Under the pieces are notes generated by a model that was not told the origin of the DNA, ran no database searches, and was given only the letters and a program-made list of their open reading frames with translations. This document shows, one piece after another, positions 44,415 to 53,110 of a stretch of DNA of 64,000 bases; position 1 is the stretch's first letter, and every line of letters starts with the position of its first letter. Origin of the DNA: an uncultured Hyphomicrobiales bacterium (lineage in GTDB: Bacteria > Pseudomonadota > Alphaproteobacteria > Rhizobiales > Ancalomicrobiaceae); the NCBI GenBank assembly GCA_903930435.1, contig CAIYYN010000029.1, positions 178,311 through 242,310 on the forward strand, in the 5' to 3' direction. The translations under genes and the position numbers were made by a program.

Positions 44415-44446
44415 TTGCCGCCTCCGAAAAGGGGCGGCAATTTTTT
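44415..44446 (+). terminator. Rho-independent terminator after pit
   Basis: TTGCCGCC (44415-44422) pairs perfectly with GGCGGCAA (44433-44440) around a 10-base loop, followed by TTTTTT. It lies 44 bp after the pit stop. Confidence 0.9.
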
Positions 44447-44663
44447 AGGAACGAATGCTATTCAGTCGCGGGCGCAACTTCTGATGCAAATCGGGGCCTG
44501 ACTTCCGGGCGTTGAATTTTTGAAATCAATCTATTCAATATAATAAGTCAAAACTATTTCCCGGCAAACCGATTTGACGCGACAGCCCCTGTTTATCGCA
44601 GCTTCATCAGACCGTCATCAGCTCAGGCTACCTCATCCACAGTGATGGATGGGGGGCCGACAA

Positions 44664-45488
44664 ATGCGTATTCTTCAGATTTCGGACACCCATATTTCCG
44701 CAGAACATGCTGACTTTTCGACGAATGTCGAGGCGATCGGTGAAGTTGTCAGGGCGCGCAATCCGGACCTGATCATCAACACGGGCGACCTCGCGATGAA
44801 CGGCTGCATCAGTCCGGTGGATCTGGAGCTGGCGCACAATTGGCAGCAGTCTCTGGGTGCACCGATCTTCTCCGTTCCCGGGAACCATGATGTCGGCGAC
44901 CGCCCTGAAATTCGCGCTGATCAAGCGCTTGACAGTGTGCGGCTGGATCGGTTCAGACAGATTGCCGGCTCAGATCGCTGGACATTCGATTTTCCGGGAT
45001 GGCGGCTGATCGGGTTGAACGCGATGGTGTTTGCGACCGGCCACCAAGACGAAGATGCGCAATTTGCGTGGCTCGAAGCGGCTGTTTCGACTGACGCCAA
45101 GGTTGCCGTCTTCATGCACAAGCCGCTGTTCATTGATGAGCCCGATGAAGGTCCGCGCGGCTATTGGACGGTGACACCGGAGCCGCGCCGTAAATTGCTG
45201 CAGATACTCGGCAAATGCGACCTGCGGCTCGTGGCCAGCGGGCACCTGCACATCGCGCGTGAACTGAGGCACGGCAACGTCACGCATATCTGGGGGCCTG
45301 CTGCGTCGTTCGTTTGCGGGGAGATCCAGGAGGATCTCGGTGGAGAACGGCGCATCGGTTTCATCGACTACACGTTTGATGAAAGCGGTTTCAGCCACGC
45401 GTTCGTGTTTCCCGAGAATACCCCGGCGCTGCCGCTCGATCCTGTTCTCGACAGGATCTATGGCCATCAACCGGATGACATACAGTGA
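44664..45488 (+). CDS. Metallophosphoesterase, class III phosphodiesterase (GpdQ/CpdA) type
   Basis: 274-residue binuclear metal phosphoesterase. All blocks are present: ISDTH (D-x-H) near the start, NTGDLAMNG, VPGNHDVG, the MHKP histidine and ASGHLHIA (GHLH). Length and order suit the GpdQ/CpdA branch, which cleaves glycerophosphodiesters or cyclic nucleotides. ATG 44664 is preferred because GGGGGG lies at correct distance; an ATG at 44649 has no such site. The gene overlaps the downstream ABC ATPase by 4 bp (GTGA), so it is part of a Ugp-like importer operon, which suits phosphodiester breakdown (inference). Confidence 0.85.
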   Translation: MRILQISDTHISAEHADFSTNVEAIGEVVRARNPDLIINTGDLAMNGCISPVDLELAHNWQQSLGAPIFSVPGNHDVGDRPEIRADQALDSVRLDRFRQIAGSDRWTFDFPGWRLIGLNAMVFATGHQDEDAQFAWLEAAVSTDAKVAVFMHKPLFIDEPDEGPRGYWTVTPEPRRKLLQILGKCDLRLVASGHLHIARELRHGNVTHIWGPAASFVCGEIQEDLGGERRIGFIDYTFDESGFSHAFVFPENTPALPLDPVLDRIYGHQPDDIQ

Positions 45489-46693
45489 GCGAAGCAACGA
45501 TGGCGGCGAACAGTCCTCAGTTAACACTCTCCGAGATCAAAAAGGGCTATGGCTCCAATCAGATCCTGAAGGGTGTCTCGCTTGAGATCGCCAAGGGTGA
45601 GTTCATCGCCCTCGTTGGCGCTTCAGGCTGCGGCAAATCGACGCTGCTCAGGATCATCGCCGGGCTTGATGCTGCCGATGAGGGCGAAATCCGGATTGCC
45701 GGGCGTGATGTCAGTTCGACACGCGCAGCGGATCGCGATCTGGCGATGGTATTCCAGTCCTATGCGCTCTACCCGTACCTGACCGCGCGGCAGAACATGA
45801 TGGTTCCGCTCGCCATGCGCCGGTACAGCCTCTGGCAGCGACTGCCGTTCATTGGTGGATTGATGCCCGGTCGCAAGGCGATTGCAGGAGAAATCGCCGC
45901 AAAGGTGAATGAGGTTGCCGACGGTCTCAAGATCGCCCAGTTGCTCGACCGGAAGCCTGCGGCGATGTCTGGCGGGCAGCGCCAACGTGTTGCGCTGGGT
46001 CGTGCCATCGTTCGCGAACCACAGGCCTTCCTGATGGATGAACCGCTGTCGAACCTCGATGCCGCGCTGCGCGTTCACACGCGCACGGAAATCGTTGATC
46101 TGCATCGGCGGTTGGGAGCAACGACGATTTACGTCACCCACGATCAGGAAGAGGCCCTGTCGATGGCTGATCGGGTTGCCGTCATGAAGGACGGTCGCAT
46201 CCTTCAGGTCGCGTCGCCCCGGACGATTTATGCCGACCCTGACCATATTGATGTCGCCGCGTTTATTGGCACGCCTGCCATCAACCTGATCGAAGTTCAG
46301 GTCGATGGGGACGGAATCGCGCGGATCGGCAACGTGCCCGTCATCTCAGGGCTTCAGGAATGGCGCGGCCAGAGACTGATGATCGGGCTGCGGCCGGACC
46401 ACGCCGAACTCAACGACACCGGTGAACGTGTGGGTCCCCATGTGCGCCTGCCCTTCACGCTGTCGAGGCTGGAATTCCTGGGGGCGGAAGCGATCGCGCA
46501 CGGTACGATTGCGTCGGGTGTCCAGATCCGTGTCCGCACAGGGTCGAGCTTTGCGGAAGTCAGCGCCGGTCGCGAACTGACGCTGCTGATTGCCGTCCAC
46601 CATCTGCTGGTTTTCGCCCCAGACGGGACGCGCATCCGGCGGCAATTCGCCGAGGCACGGGATGCAACGCAGGGAGTGCCGGTTCATGTCTGA
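45485..46693 (+). CDS. CUT1 ABC transporter ATP-binding protein (UgpC/MalK type)
   Basis: 402-residue ATPase. Walker A GASGCGKST, Q-loop FQSYALYP, signature MSGGQRQRVALGRAIVR, Walker B AFLMDEPLSNLDAAL and H-loop YVTHDQEEAL are intact. It has an insertion of about 25 residues after the Q-loop (RRYSLWQRLPFIGGLMPGRK) compared with the shorter paralogue at 20170-21285. A C-terminal TOBE region follows. GTG start overlapping the phosphoesterase stop. Confidence 0.92.
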   Translation: MSEATMAANSPQLTLSEIKKGYGSNQILKGVSLEIAKGEFIALVGASGCGKSTLLRIIAGLDAADEGEIRIAGRDVSSTRAADRDLAMVFQSYALYPYLTARQNMMVPLAMRRYSLWQRLPFIGGLMPGRKAIAGEIAAKVNEVADGLKIAQLLDRKPAAMSGGQRQRVALGRAIVREPQAFLMDEPLSNLDAALRVHTRTEIVDLHRRLGATTIYVTHDQEEALSMADRVAVMKDGRILQVASPRTIYADPDHIDVAAFIGTPAINLIEVQVDGDGIARIGNVPVISGLQEWRGQRLMIGLRPDHAELNDTGERVGPHVRLPFTLSRLEFLGAEAIAHGTIASGVQIRVRTGSSFAEVSAGRELTLLIAVHHLLVFAPDGTRIRRQFAEARDATQGVPVHV

Positions 46694-47594
46694 AGCGGCC
46701 AAGAGCCCGTCAATTGCATTTGACGCAATGCGGGAACGGGCCGCGTGGTGGCTTGTCGCGCCGTCCGTGGTCTTGATCGTCGTGCTGCTCGTCATTCCGA
46801 CACTGGCCATCATCGGGTTGTCGCTGACCGATCTCGATCTCGGCAATCCTGACTGGAATTTCATCGGGGTACAGAATTACGTCGACCTCGCAAGTGACCG
46901 CACCTTTCGGATTTCAATTCGCAACACAGCGCTCTACGTCGCCATCGTGACACCGGTGTCCGTTACCCTCGGGCTTGGGGCTGCGATCCTGATCGAGGCA
47001 GGCACTGAGCTCAGGGGCTTCTTCCGCTCGGCCTATTTCCTGCCAGTTGTCTCGCTGATCGTCGCCATGGCGACCGTTTGGCAATATCTCATGCATCCCA
47101 CCATTGGCCCGATCAACCTGCTGCTCAATCTCGTTGGCCTGCCATCGGTCAACTTCCTCGGATCGAGCGATGTGGTCATCTACGGGCTTGCCATCATCGG
47201 GATCTGGCAGGCGACAGGCTTTGCAATGGTGCTGTTTCTGGCCGGTTTGAGCGCGATCGATCCGCAGCTGTATCAGGCCGCCGAAATCGACGGTGCGAAG
47301 TCCTGGTGGGATCGCTTCTGGCTCGTGACATGGCCCATTCTGGCGCCCACGACGCTGTTTGTGACCACACTCACCATGATCAATGCGGTCAAGGTCTTCG
47401 AAACTGTCACGACCCTGACCCAGGGCGGTCCGTCAAAGTCGTCGGAAGTGCTTTTGTGGACGATTTACGAGGAGGGTTTCATCTACCTGCACCTCGGCAG
47501 CGCATCGGCCATGGCGGTCGTCTTCATCGCCGTGCTGCTTGTGCTGATCATCATCCAGACGCGTACGCTGGACAAGAGGGTGCATTACGGATGA
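46686..47594 (+). CDS. CUT1 ABC transporter permease (UgpA/MalF-like)
   Basis: 302-residue inner-membrane permease. First segment WWLVAPSVVLIVVLLVIPTLAIIGLSL; EAA loop DPQLYQAAEIDGAKSWWDRFWLVTWP. ATG 46686 overlaps the ATPase stop by 8 bp; the frame extends to 46590 inside the ATPase gene without a better start. It pairs with the permease it overlaps at 47591-47594. Confidence 0.91.
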   Translation: MSEAAKSPSIAFDAMRERAAWWLVAPSVVLIVVLLVIPTLAIIGLSLTDLDLGNPDWNFIGVQNYVDLASDRTFRISIRNTALYVAIVTPVSVTLGLGAAILIEAGTELRGFFRSAYFLPVVSLIVAMATVWQYLMHPTIGPINLLLNLVGLPSVNFLGSSDVVIYGLAIIGIWQATGFAMVLFLAGLSAIDPQLYQAAEIDGAKSWWDRFWLVTWPILAPTTLFVTTLTMINAVKVFETVTTLTQGGPSKSSEVLLWTIYEEGFIYLHLGSASAMAVVFIAVLLVLIIIQTRTLDKRVHYG

Positions 47595-48502
47595 GCACGA
47601 TGATCTCCGCTACTCAAGATAGTGCAGGCGTGGCGGTTGTTGTCCGCAAAAGGCCAAGAGCTGCCCGGTTCGACGAATTGTCGACGACGGCACGGGTCCT
47701 GCGTCTGGTTGTCCTGTTCATCGGTGCCGCCATCCTGCTGTTGCCCTATGCGTGGATGCTTTCAACCTCCTTCAAGGCGCAATCCGAGGTGTTTTCCTCC
47801 GGACTTTCGCTCATTCCGCAGCACTGGGCCATCGTGGCAAACTACACGAAAGCCTTCACCCGCGTTCCGATGGTGCAAATCCTGCTGAACGGGGTGTTTG
47901 TCTGCCTTGCGATCTCGACGTTCCAGATCCTGTTCGCCCTGCCCGCTGCCTATGCACTGGCGCGTCTCAAATTTCGCGGTCGAGACCTGCTCTTCGGCTG
48001 CATCATCCTGGGCTTGCTGGTCCCGATCCACGCGGTTTCGATCCCGCTCTATGCGGCCTCGCGATGGCTGAACCTCCTGAATACCTATGCTGTCCTGATC
48101 GTTCCATTCACGTTGTCTGTCTTTGCCATTTTCCAGTTCCGGCAGGTGATCAAGACCATTCCTGATGACCTCATCCAGGCGGCGCGCATGGACGGGATGT
48201 CGGAGATGGCGATTTGCTGGCGGGTTGTGCTCCCCAATGCCTGGCCAGCCGCGACGTCCTTCGCGATTTTCTCGGTCGTTGCCCATTGGAACGATGTGTA
48301 CTGGCCGCAAATCGTGATCTCACAAAACCGGCTCGCCACGCCACCGCTCGGACTGCTGTTCTTTCGGGCGGCTGAGGCGGGCGATGACTATGGCGCGCTC
48401 ATGGCTGCGACGGTCGCCGTCTCTGCTCCTCTCGTGATCTTCTTTTTGTTCGCCCAGAAGGCCTTCATCGAAGGCGTCACCAGCACTGGCCTTAAGGGCT
48501 AG
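47591..48502 (+). CDS. CUT1 ABC transporter permease (UgpE/MalG-like)
   Basis: 303-residue inner-membrane permease with LLPYAWMLSTSFKAQSEVF and the EAA loop DDLIQAARMDGMSEMAICWRVVLPNAW. The ATG at 47591 overlaps the previous stop (ATGA). A long 5' extension of the frame to 47078 lies within the first permease gene and is not real. Confidence 0.91.
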   Translation: MSTMISATQDSAGVAVVVRKRPRAARFDELSTTARVLRLVVLFIGAAILLLPYAWMLSTSFKAQSEVFSSGLSLIPQHWAIVANYTKAFTRVPMVQILLNGVFVCLAISTFQILFALPAAYALARLKFRGRDLLFGCIILGLLVPIHAVSIPLYAASRWLNLLNTYAVLIVPFTLSVFAIFQFRQVIKTIPDDLIQAARMDGMSEMAICWRVVLPNAWPAATSFAIFSVVAHWNDVYWPQIVISQNRLATPPLGLLFFRAAEAGDDYGALMAATVAVSAPLVIFFLFAQKAFIEGVTSTGLKG

Positions 48503-48537
48503 TGCGACCATCCAACCGCCCCCTAAAGGAGCTTCCC

Positions 48538-49794
48538 ATGCGTTACATGCTTGGAATGATCACCGGCCTCGCGCTCATTGCGTCACCGGCGCTCGCTGAC
48601 ACAACGGAAATCACGGTCCATTACCCGATGCCGGGTTTCTTCAAGGACGTGATGGACAAGATCGCGACCGAATACATGCATCAGCACCCGGATGTGAAGA
48701 TCACCTTCGCCAGCCCGTCGGCGACCTATGAAGATGGTCTGCAACTGATGCTCCGCGAAGCTGGCTCGCCGGAAATGCCGGATGTCAGCTTCATCGGCCT
48801 GAACCGCTTGCGGGTTCTGGCTGAGCGCAACATCGGCGTGGACCTGAAGCCGCTGATCGACAAAGATTCGAACTTCAAGTCCGAGGGCTTCTCGGAAACG
48901 TTGCTGCAGCTGGCACGCGTTCATGACCGTCAGGTTGGCCTCGCCTTCGCAGCCTCGGACCCGATCTTCTATTACAATGCTGACCTCGTCAGAAAGGTCG
49001 GTGGCGACCCCGATCACATGCCGACCACCTGGGAAGGTGTGTTTGAGCTGGCCGCCAAGATCCAGGCGTTGGGCGATGGCACGGCTGGCATGAGCTATCG
49101 CTGGATGGGTGATGACTGGATGTTCTCGGCGCTGCTGTTCGGCAATGGCGGCTCCATGCTGACCGCTGACGAGAAGAAGGTCGCCTTTGATGGTCCGGAA
49201 GGTCTCGCTGCCCTGAAGACGCTCGATAACATGGTCAAGATCGGCAAGATGCCGAACCTGTCGTCTGACGCGATGGTCCAGTCCTTCACCGCTGGCAAGA
49301 CCGGCATGTTCTTCTGGACGACGGGTGCCCTGCGCTCGATCATCAAGGGCGTCGGCGACAAGTTTGAGCTGCGCACCACCAAGATCCCGCTGCTCAATCC
49401 AGAAAAAGGTCACCTGCCGACCGGTGGCAATGCTGCCGTCATGTTCACGACCAATCCGGCCAAGCAGCAGGCTGTCTATGAATTCCTGAAGTTTGCCGCT
49501 GGTCCGTTCGGCGAATCTGTCGTCGTTCCCGGCACAGGTTACGTCCCGACCAACGAAAATGCGGCCAAGGACGAGAAGTACCTCAAGACATTCTACGACC
49601 AGAACCCTCTGTTCCGCGCTGGCCGCGACCAGATCCCGCTGATGGTTCCGTGGTATTCGTTCCCCGGCAACAACGGCGTCAAGGTCACCCAGACGATGGT
49701 TGACGACCTTGGCCAGTTGGTCGAGCAGAAGATCACGCCAGAGGAAGCCCAGAAGGCAATGGCTCAGGACGTGTCCAAGCTGCTGCCACGCTAA
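48538..49794 (+). CDS. Periplasmic binding protein of the Ugp-like importer
   Basis: 418-residue family 1 solute-binding protein. Signal peptide about 1-20 (GLALIASPALA-DT), then ITVHYPMPGFFKDVMDKIATEYMHQHPDVKI-type start and a FTAGKTGMFFWTTGALRS stretch as in UgpB-like proteins. ATG 48538 follows AAAGGAGCTT. It is the last gene of the operon with the phosphoesterase, ATPase and two permeases. The ligand may be glycerol 3-phosphate, a glycerophosphodiester or another phosphorylated or sugar compound. Confidence 0.87.
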   Translation: MRYMLGMITGLALIASPALADTTEITVHYPMPGFFKDVMDKIATEYMHQHPDVKITFASPSATYEDGLQLMLREAGSPEMPDVSFIGLNRLRVLAERNIGVDLKPLIDKDSNFKSEGFSETLLQLARVHDRQVGLAFAASDPIFYYNADLVRKVGGDPDHMPTTWEGVFELAAKIQALGDGTAGMSYRWMGDDWMFSALLFGNGGSMLTADEKKVAFDGPEGLAALKTLDNMVKIGKMPNLSSDAMVQSFTAGKTGMFFWTTGALRSIIKGVGDKFELRTTKIPLLNPEKGHLPTGGNAAVMFTTNPAKQQAVYEFLKFAAGPFGESVVVPGTGYVPTNENAAKDEKYLKTFYDQNPLFRAGRDQIPLMVPWYSFPGNNGVKVTQTMVDDLGQLVEQKITPEEAQKAMAQDVSKLLPR

Positions 49795-49821
49795 TTCTGG
49801 ACAGACTTGCTGGAATACGAA

Positions 49822-49854
49822 AACCGACCGGGATCACCAGGATCCCGGTCGGTT
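49822..49854 (+). terminator. Strong hairpin terminator after the Ugp-like operon
   Basis: A perfect 14-bp stem, AACCGACCGGGATC (49822-49835) with GATCCCGGTCGGTT (49841-49854), closes on a 5-base loop 27 bp after the stop. The T tract after it is poor (GCGTTTGG). It lies between converging genes and may also end the creatinase transcript. Confidence 0.75.
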
Positions 49855-49945
49855 GCGTTTGGTCGCAAAATTCAGCACTCGGACATGTCGTCTGAGGTAT
49901 TGCCAGAGGCAATCCCGGATGGTTTGCCTCAGATCAGGTGAGGAC

Positions 49946-51181
49946 TCACTTCCGCAAGATGTTGTGCGCCGGACCGAACGGGAAACCTGTGATGTTCTGG
50001 GCGCCGGTTTCGCTGATGACCAGAATATCGTGTTCGCGATAGCCACCTGCGCCCGGCATGCCTTCCGGGATAGTGAGCATCGGCTCCATCGAGACCACCA
50101 TGCCGGGCTTCAGGATCGTGTCGACGTCTTCACGCAGTTCCACGCCTGCTTCGCGGCCATAATAGTGACTCAGCACGCCAAATGAGTGCCCGTAGCCGAA
50201 GGAGCGATAGCCGAGCAATCCGTGCGACCGATAGATCTCGTTCAATTCGCTCGCAACATCGCCGCAACGTGCGCCAGGAACAAGCAGTTCCAGCCCGCGC
50301 CGATGCACATCGCAATTGATTTCCCAGATCTTCAGGTGAGCATCCGAGGCATATTCGCAGAACAATGTGCGCTCGAGCGCTGTGTAATAACCTGCGATCA
50401 TCGGGAAGCAATTGAGCGACAGGATATCCCCCGGCTGCACGGCCCGCGACGTTACCGGATTATGGGCACCATCGGTATTGATGCCGGACTGGAACCAGAC
50501 CCAGGTGTCCATGAGTTCAGCATGCGGAAAGCTGCGCGCGATCTCCCGCACCATCGCCTGGGTTCCGGCCAGCGCGACTTCATGCTCGCGCACGCCCGCT
50601 GAAACCGCGTCGCAGACTGCGGAGCCGCCGAGGTCGGCGATCCTCGCACCCTGGCGGATCAGGGCGATTTCTTCAGCTGATTTGATCGTGCGCTGCCACA
50701 TCGTGTCGACGGCGATATCGACAAATTCAACGCCCGGAAAAGCGTCCTTGAACTTCTCCAGGAGATCGAGATTGACGTGGTCGAACTCGATTCCGAGGCG
50801 TTTGACGTTGGGTAAAGCCTGCTGCAGGGCATAGAAGTAATTGTCGCGTCGCCAGTCGGTATAGGTGACGTTATCGGCGAAGCCGCGCCGCCACGGCTGT
50901 CCGGCGTCAATTCCGGCTGTTACAGTCAAGACCTTGGCGTCGGTTACAACGCAAGCGTAGCGACGACCGAAGTAGCAAAACAGGAAATCGGTGTAGTAGT
51001 TGATGTTGTGGTAGGAGGTCAGGATAGCCCCATCGAGCCCCTTGCTGGCGATGATCTGCCGCAGGCCCATCTGACGGCGTTCCATTTCGGCTGGGCTGAA
51101 GGTCGGCGTGACTTTCTCGCCGTTATGCAACGTCTGCAAGCGCAGCAACTCGTTGGGCATCGTCCGTCCGGCAGCGGTCAT
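49946..51181 (-). CDS. Creatinase (creatine amidinohydrolase)
   Basis: 411-residue M24 pita-bread enzyme hydrolysing creatine to sarcosine and urea. As I recall it, the sequence follows Pseudomonas putida creatinase almost throughout: FTSYHNINYYSDFLY-like TSYHNINYYTDFLFCYFG, NIDGGQPWRR-like GIDAGQPWRRG, SGINTDGAHNPVTSRAV (catalytic His 240, equivalent to His232), LSLNCFPMIAGYYTALERTLF, YGHSFGVLSHYYGREAG and MEPMLTIPEGMPGAGGYREHDI. ATG 51181 has AAGGA nine bases upstream; ATG 51160 would give 404 residues, nearer the 403 of P. putida. It is divergent from a Pot-type importer across 787 bp. Confidence 0.9.
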   Translation of the reverse strand: MTAAGRTMPNELLRLQTLHNGEKVTPTFSPAEMERRQMGLRQIIASKGLDGAILTSYHNINYYTDFLFCYFGRRYACVVTDAKVLTVTAGIDAGQPWRRGFADNVTYTDWRRDNYFYALQQALPNVKRLGIEFDHVNLDLLEKFKDAFPGVEFVDIAVDTMWQRTIKSAEEIALIRQGARIADLGGSAVCDAVSAGVREHEVALAGTQAMVREIARSFPHAELMDTWVWFQSGINTDGAHNPVTSRAVQPGDILSLNCFPMIAGYYTALERTLFCEYASDAHLKIWEINCDVHRRGLELLVPGARCGDVASELNEIYRSHGLLGYRSFGYGHSFGVLSHYYGREAGVELREDVDTILKPGMVVSMEPMLTIPEGMPGAGGYREHDILVISETGAQNITGFPFGPAHNILRK

Positions 51182-51968
51182 CTCTTGAAATCCTTCGCTG
51201 GGGCCATGCTGGCAGGCGTCCCAATCTCGGAGACTGGTTCGCTGCCTGGCATGCACCGCCCACATTCATCGGCTTTGCCGTTTGAACTTAGAGTTCTTGA
51301 ACTTGACAATAAAATGAGTTTGAGAAATTATTTTATGAGAAAAACTCATTATTTCGATTGTATTGAATTCACAAGGCCGACATACTCCATGCAGTGAAGC
51401 GGAAAATTTGGCTTCGGATAGAAAGCGCTATTACGCGCGCTCATGTATTGATGCTGGTGGTCTCTCATTGAAACTCGAGTGCTGCTTTGGCTTCCGGGTT
51501 TGAAATTTTTGTTGCTTGATTAAATCTGACGCAATTGCTATCGTTTGAAGCCCAAAAAACAATCAATCTTCACTTTTGACCAATCGGGACCGCCTGTCGC
51601 CATTTAAGACCACCTGATCCAGGAATGTCTTGGGAAACCTTGAAGTCCTTGATGGTGACTGTTGAATGTGTCGGTCGCTGACGTTGCACACCCCTGGCGC
51701 TCTATTGGCGTGATCTGCCGGGTCTGAATTTGTTCAAGTTGTTGATATTTATATAACTTGATCGGATTTGGTTTCAGCTGGGGTCGTGTCGGCGCGGGAC
51801 GCGAGGCGTGGTCTGTCGACGGTTGGCATGAGTGTTGCGGAGGAAGGGCCGAGCTTGGTGTCAGGTCCCGACGATCGACAACCGGTAGAGATGGAGGCGG
51901 AACGATGCGGCTATGCCCCGGTCTGATCATGAGTCAGTCGCCCATTTGCATGGGTGGAGGCGTTTGCC
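51182..51968. promoter_or_regulatory. Long divergent control region, creatinase/Pot importer
   Basis: This 787-bp stretch has no supported gene, is AT-rich in its left half and must hold both divergent promoters. Several symmetric elements stand out. GAACT-TAG-AGTTC is at 51284-51296. AATGAGTTT (51313-51321) faces AAACTCATT (51342-51350). CAAGTT (51735-51740) faces AACTTG (51755-51760) around TTGATATTTATAT. The word AACTTGA recurs near both promoters (51300, 51755 and inverted at 51734). The importer has a GGAGG at 51955-51959. No riboswitch fold was recognised. Confidence 0.45.
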
Positions 51969-53063
51969 ATGAAGCTTGATGTCAGCGCTTCCGACGCGTT
52001 TGTCGAATTTGCCGGCATCCAGAAAACCTATGACGGTGAGACGCTTGTCGTCAAAAACCTTAACCTGAGAATTCGGCGTGGTGAATTCCTGACTTTGCTG
52101 GGTCCGTCCGGGTCCGGCAAGACAACGACGCTAATGATGCTGGCAGGCTTCGAAACGCCGACCGCCGGTAACATCGTGCTCGATGGCGCGGAAATCGCGA
52201 GCGTGCCGCCGGAGAAGCGCGACATCGGCATGGTTTTCCAGAACTATGCGTTGTTCCCGCATATGACTGTCGCCGAAAACGTCGGCTTTCCCCTGCGCGT
52301 TCGGTCGCGGTCCAAGACGGAAATCGCTGAACGTGTCGGCAAGGCGCTGGACATGGTCCAGATGCGCAACTTTGCCAAGCGCATGCCGGGACAATTGTCA
52401 GGTGGTCAGCAGCAGCGGGTGGCCCTCGCCCGGGCGCTCGTGTTCGAGCCTAAGCTGGTGCTGATGGACGAGCCGCTCGGCGCGCTCGACAAGCAATTGC
52501 GCGAGCAGATGCAGATCGAGATCAGGCATCTGCACGAGTCCCTTGGGATTACAGTCGTTTACGTGACGCACGACCAGAGCGAAGCGCTGACGATGTCGGA
52601 TCGCGTCGCGGTCTTCGAGAATGGCATCATCCAGCAATGCGCCAGTCCGTCCGAACTCTATGAACAGCCGGCCAATTCGTTCGTCGCCCAATTCATTGGC
52701 GAAAACAACCGGTTGCCCGGAACCATCCTGTCCGGTGATGGCACGCGGTGTCGGGTTGCGCTGGCGGATGGCACCGAAGTGCAGGCGACATTGACCGATT
52801 CCGCGCCGGTCGGCGGTCCATGCCTGCTCTCGATCCGCCCGGAACGCGTCAAGATCCTGCCCGCTGAAGGCAGCCTGCCCAATCGCTTCGAAGCGGAAGT
52901 CCGGGAACTGATCTATCTCGGCGATCACTTGCGCGTCCGCTTCGCGCTCGCCGGTCTCGATTTCATCGTCAAGGTTCACAACGCCGAGGACAGGCCTAGC
53001 CTCGATATCGGCACCCGCATTCCGCTTGGTTGGCGCACGGAAGATTGCCGTGCACTCGACTGA
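51969..53063 (+). CDS. ABC transporter ATP-binding protein, polyamine (PotA) type
   Basis: 364-residue ATPase with Walker A GPSGSGKTT, Q-loop FQNYALFPHMTVAENV, signature LSGGQQQRVALARALV, Walker B LVLMDEPLGALDKQL and H-loop YVTHDQSEAL. The C-terminal TOBE domain (about 290-364: RPERVKILP ... DHLRVRFAL) is typical of PotA/FbpC-like proteins. ATG 51969 follows GGAGG. It leads the operon with a PotD-like receptor and two permeases. Confidence 0.9.
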   Translation: MKLDVSASDAFVEFAGIQKTYDGETLVVKNLNLRIRRGEFLTLLGPSGSGKTTTLMMLAGFETPTAGNIVLDGAEIASVPPEKRDIGMVFQNYALFPHMTVAENVGFPLRVRSRSKTEIAERVGKALDMVQMRNFAKRMPGQLSGGQQQRVALARALVFEPKLVLMDEPLGALDKQLREQMQIEIRHLHESLGITVVYVTHDQSEALTMSDRVAVFENGIIQQCASPSELYEQPANSFVAQFIGENNRLPGTILSGDGTRCRVALADGTEVQATLTDSAPVGGPCLLSIRPERVKILPAEGSLPNRFEAEVRELIYLGDHLRVRFALAGLDFIVKVHNAEDRPSLDIGTRIPLGWRTEDCRALD

Positions 53064-53110
53064 CGCGTGAACTCTACCCGATCGTTCTGTATCAACTGAA
53101 GGGAAAGCCG

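Noticed and set aside
51600..51968. Guanidine riboswitch upstream of the Pot-type importer
   Set aside because: Searched because the genes suggest guanidino compounds, but no conserved guanidine-I, -II or -III core could be found by eye.
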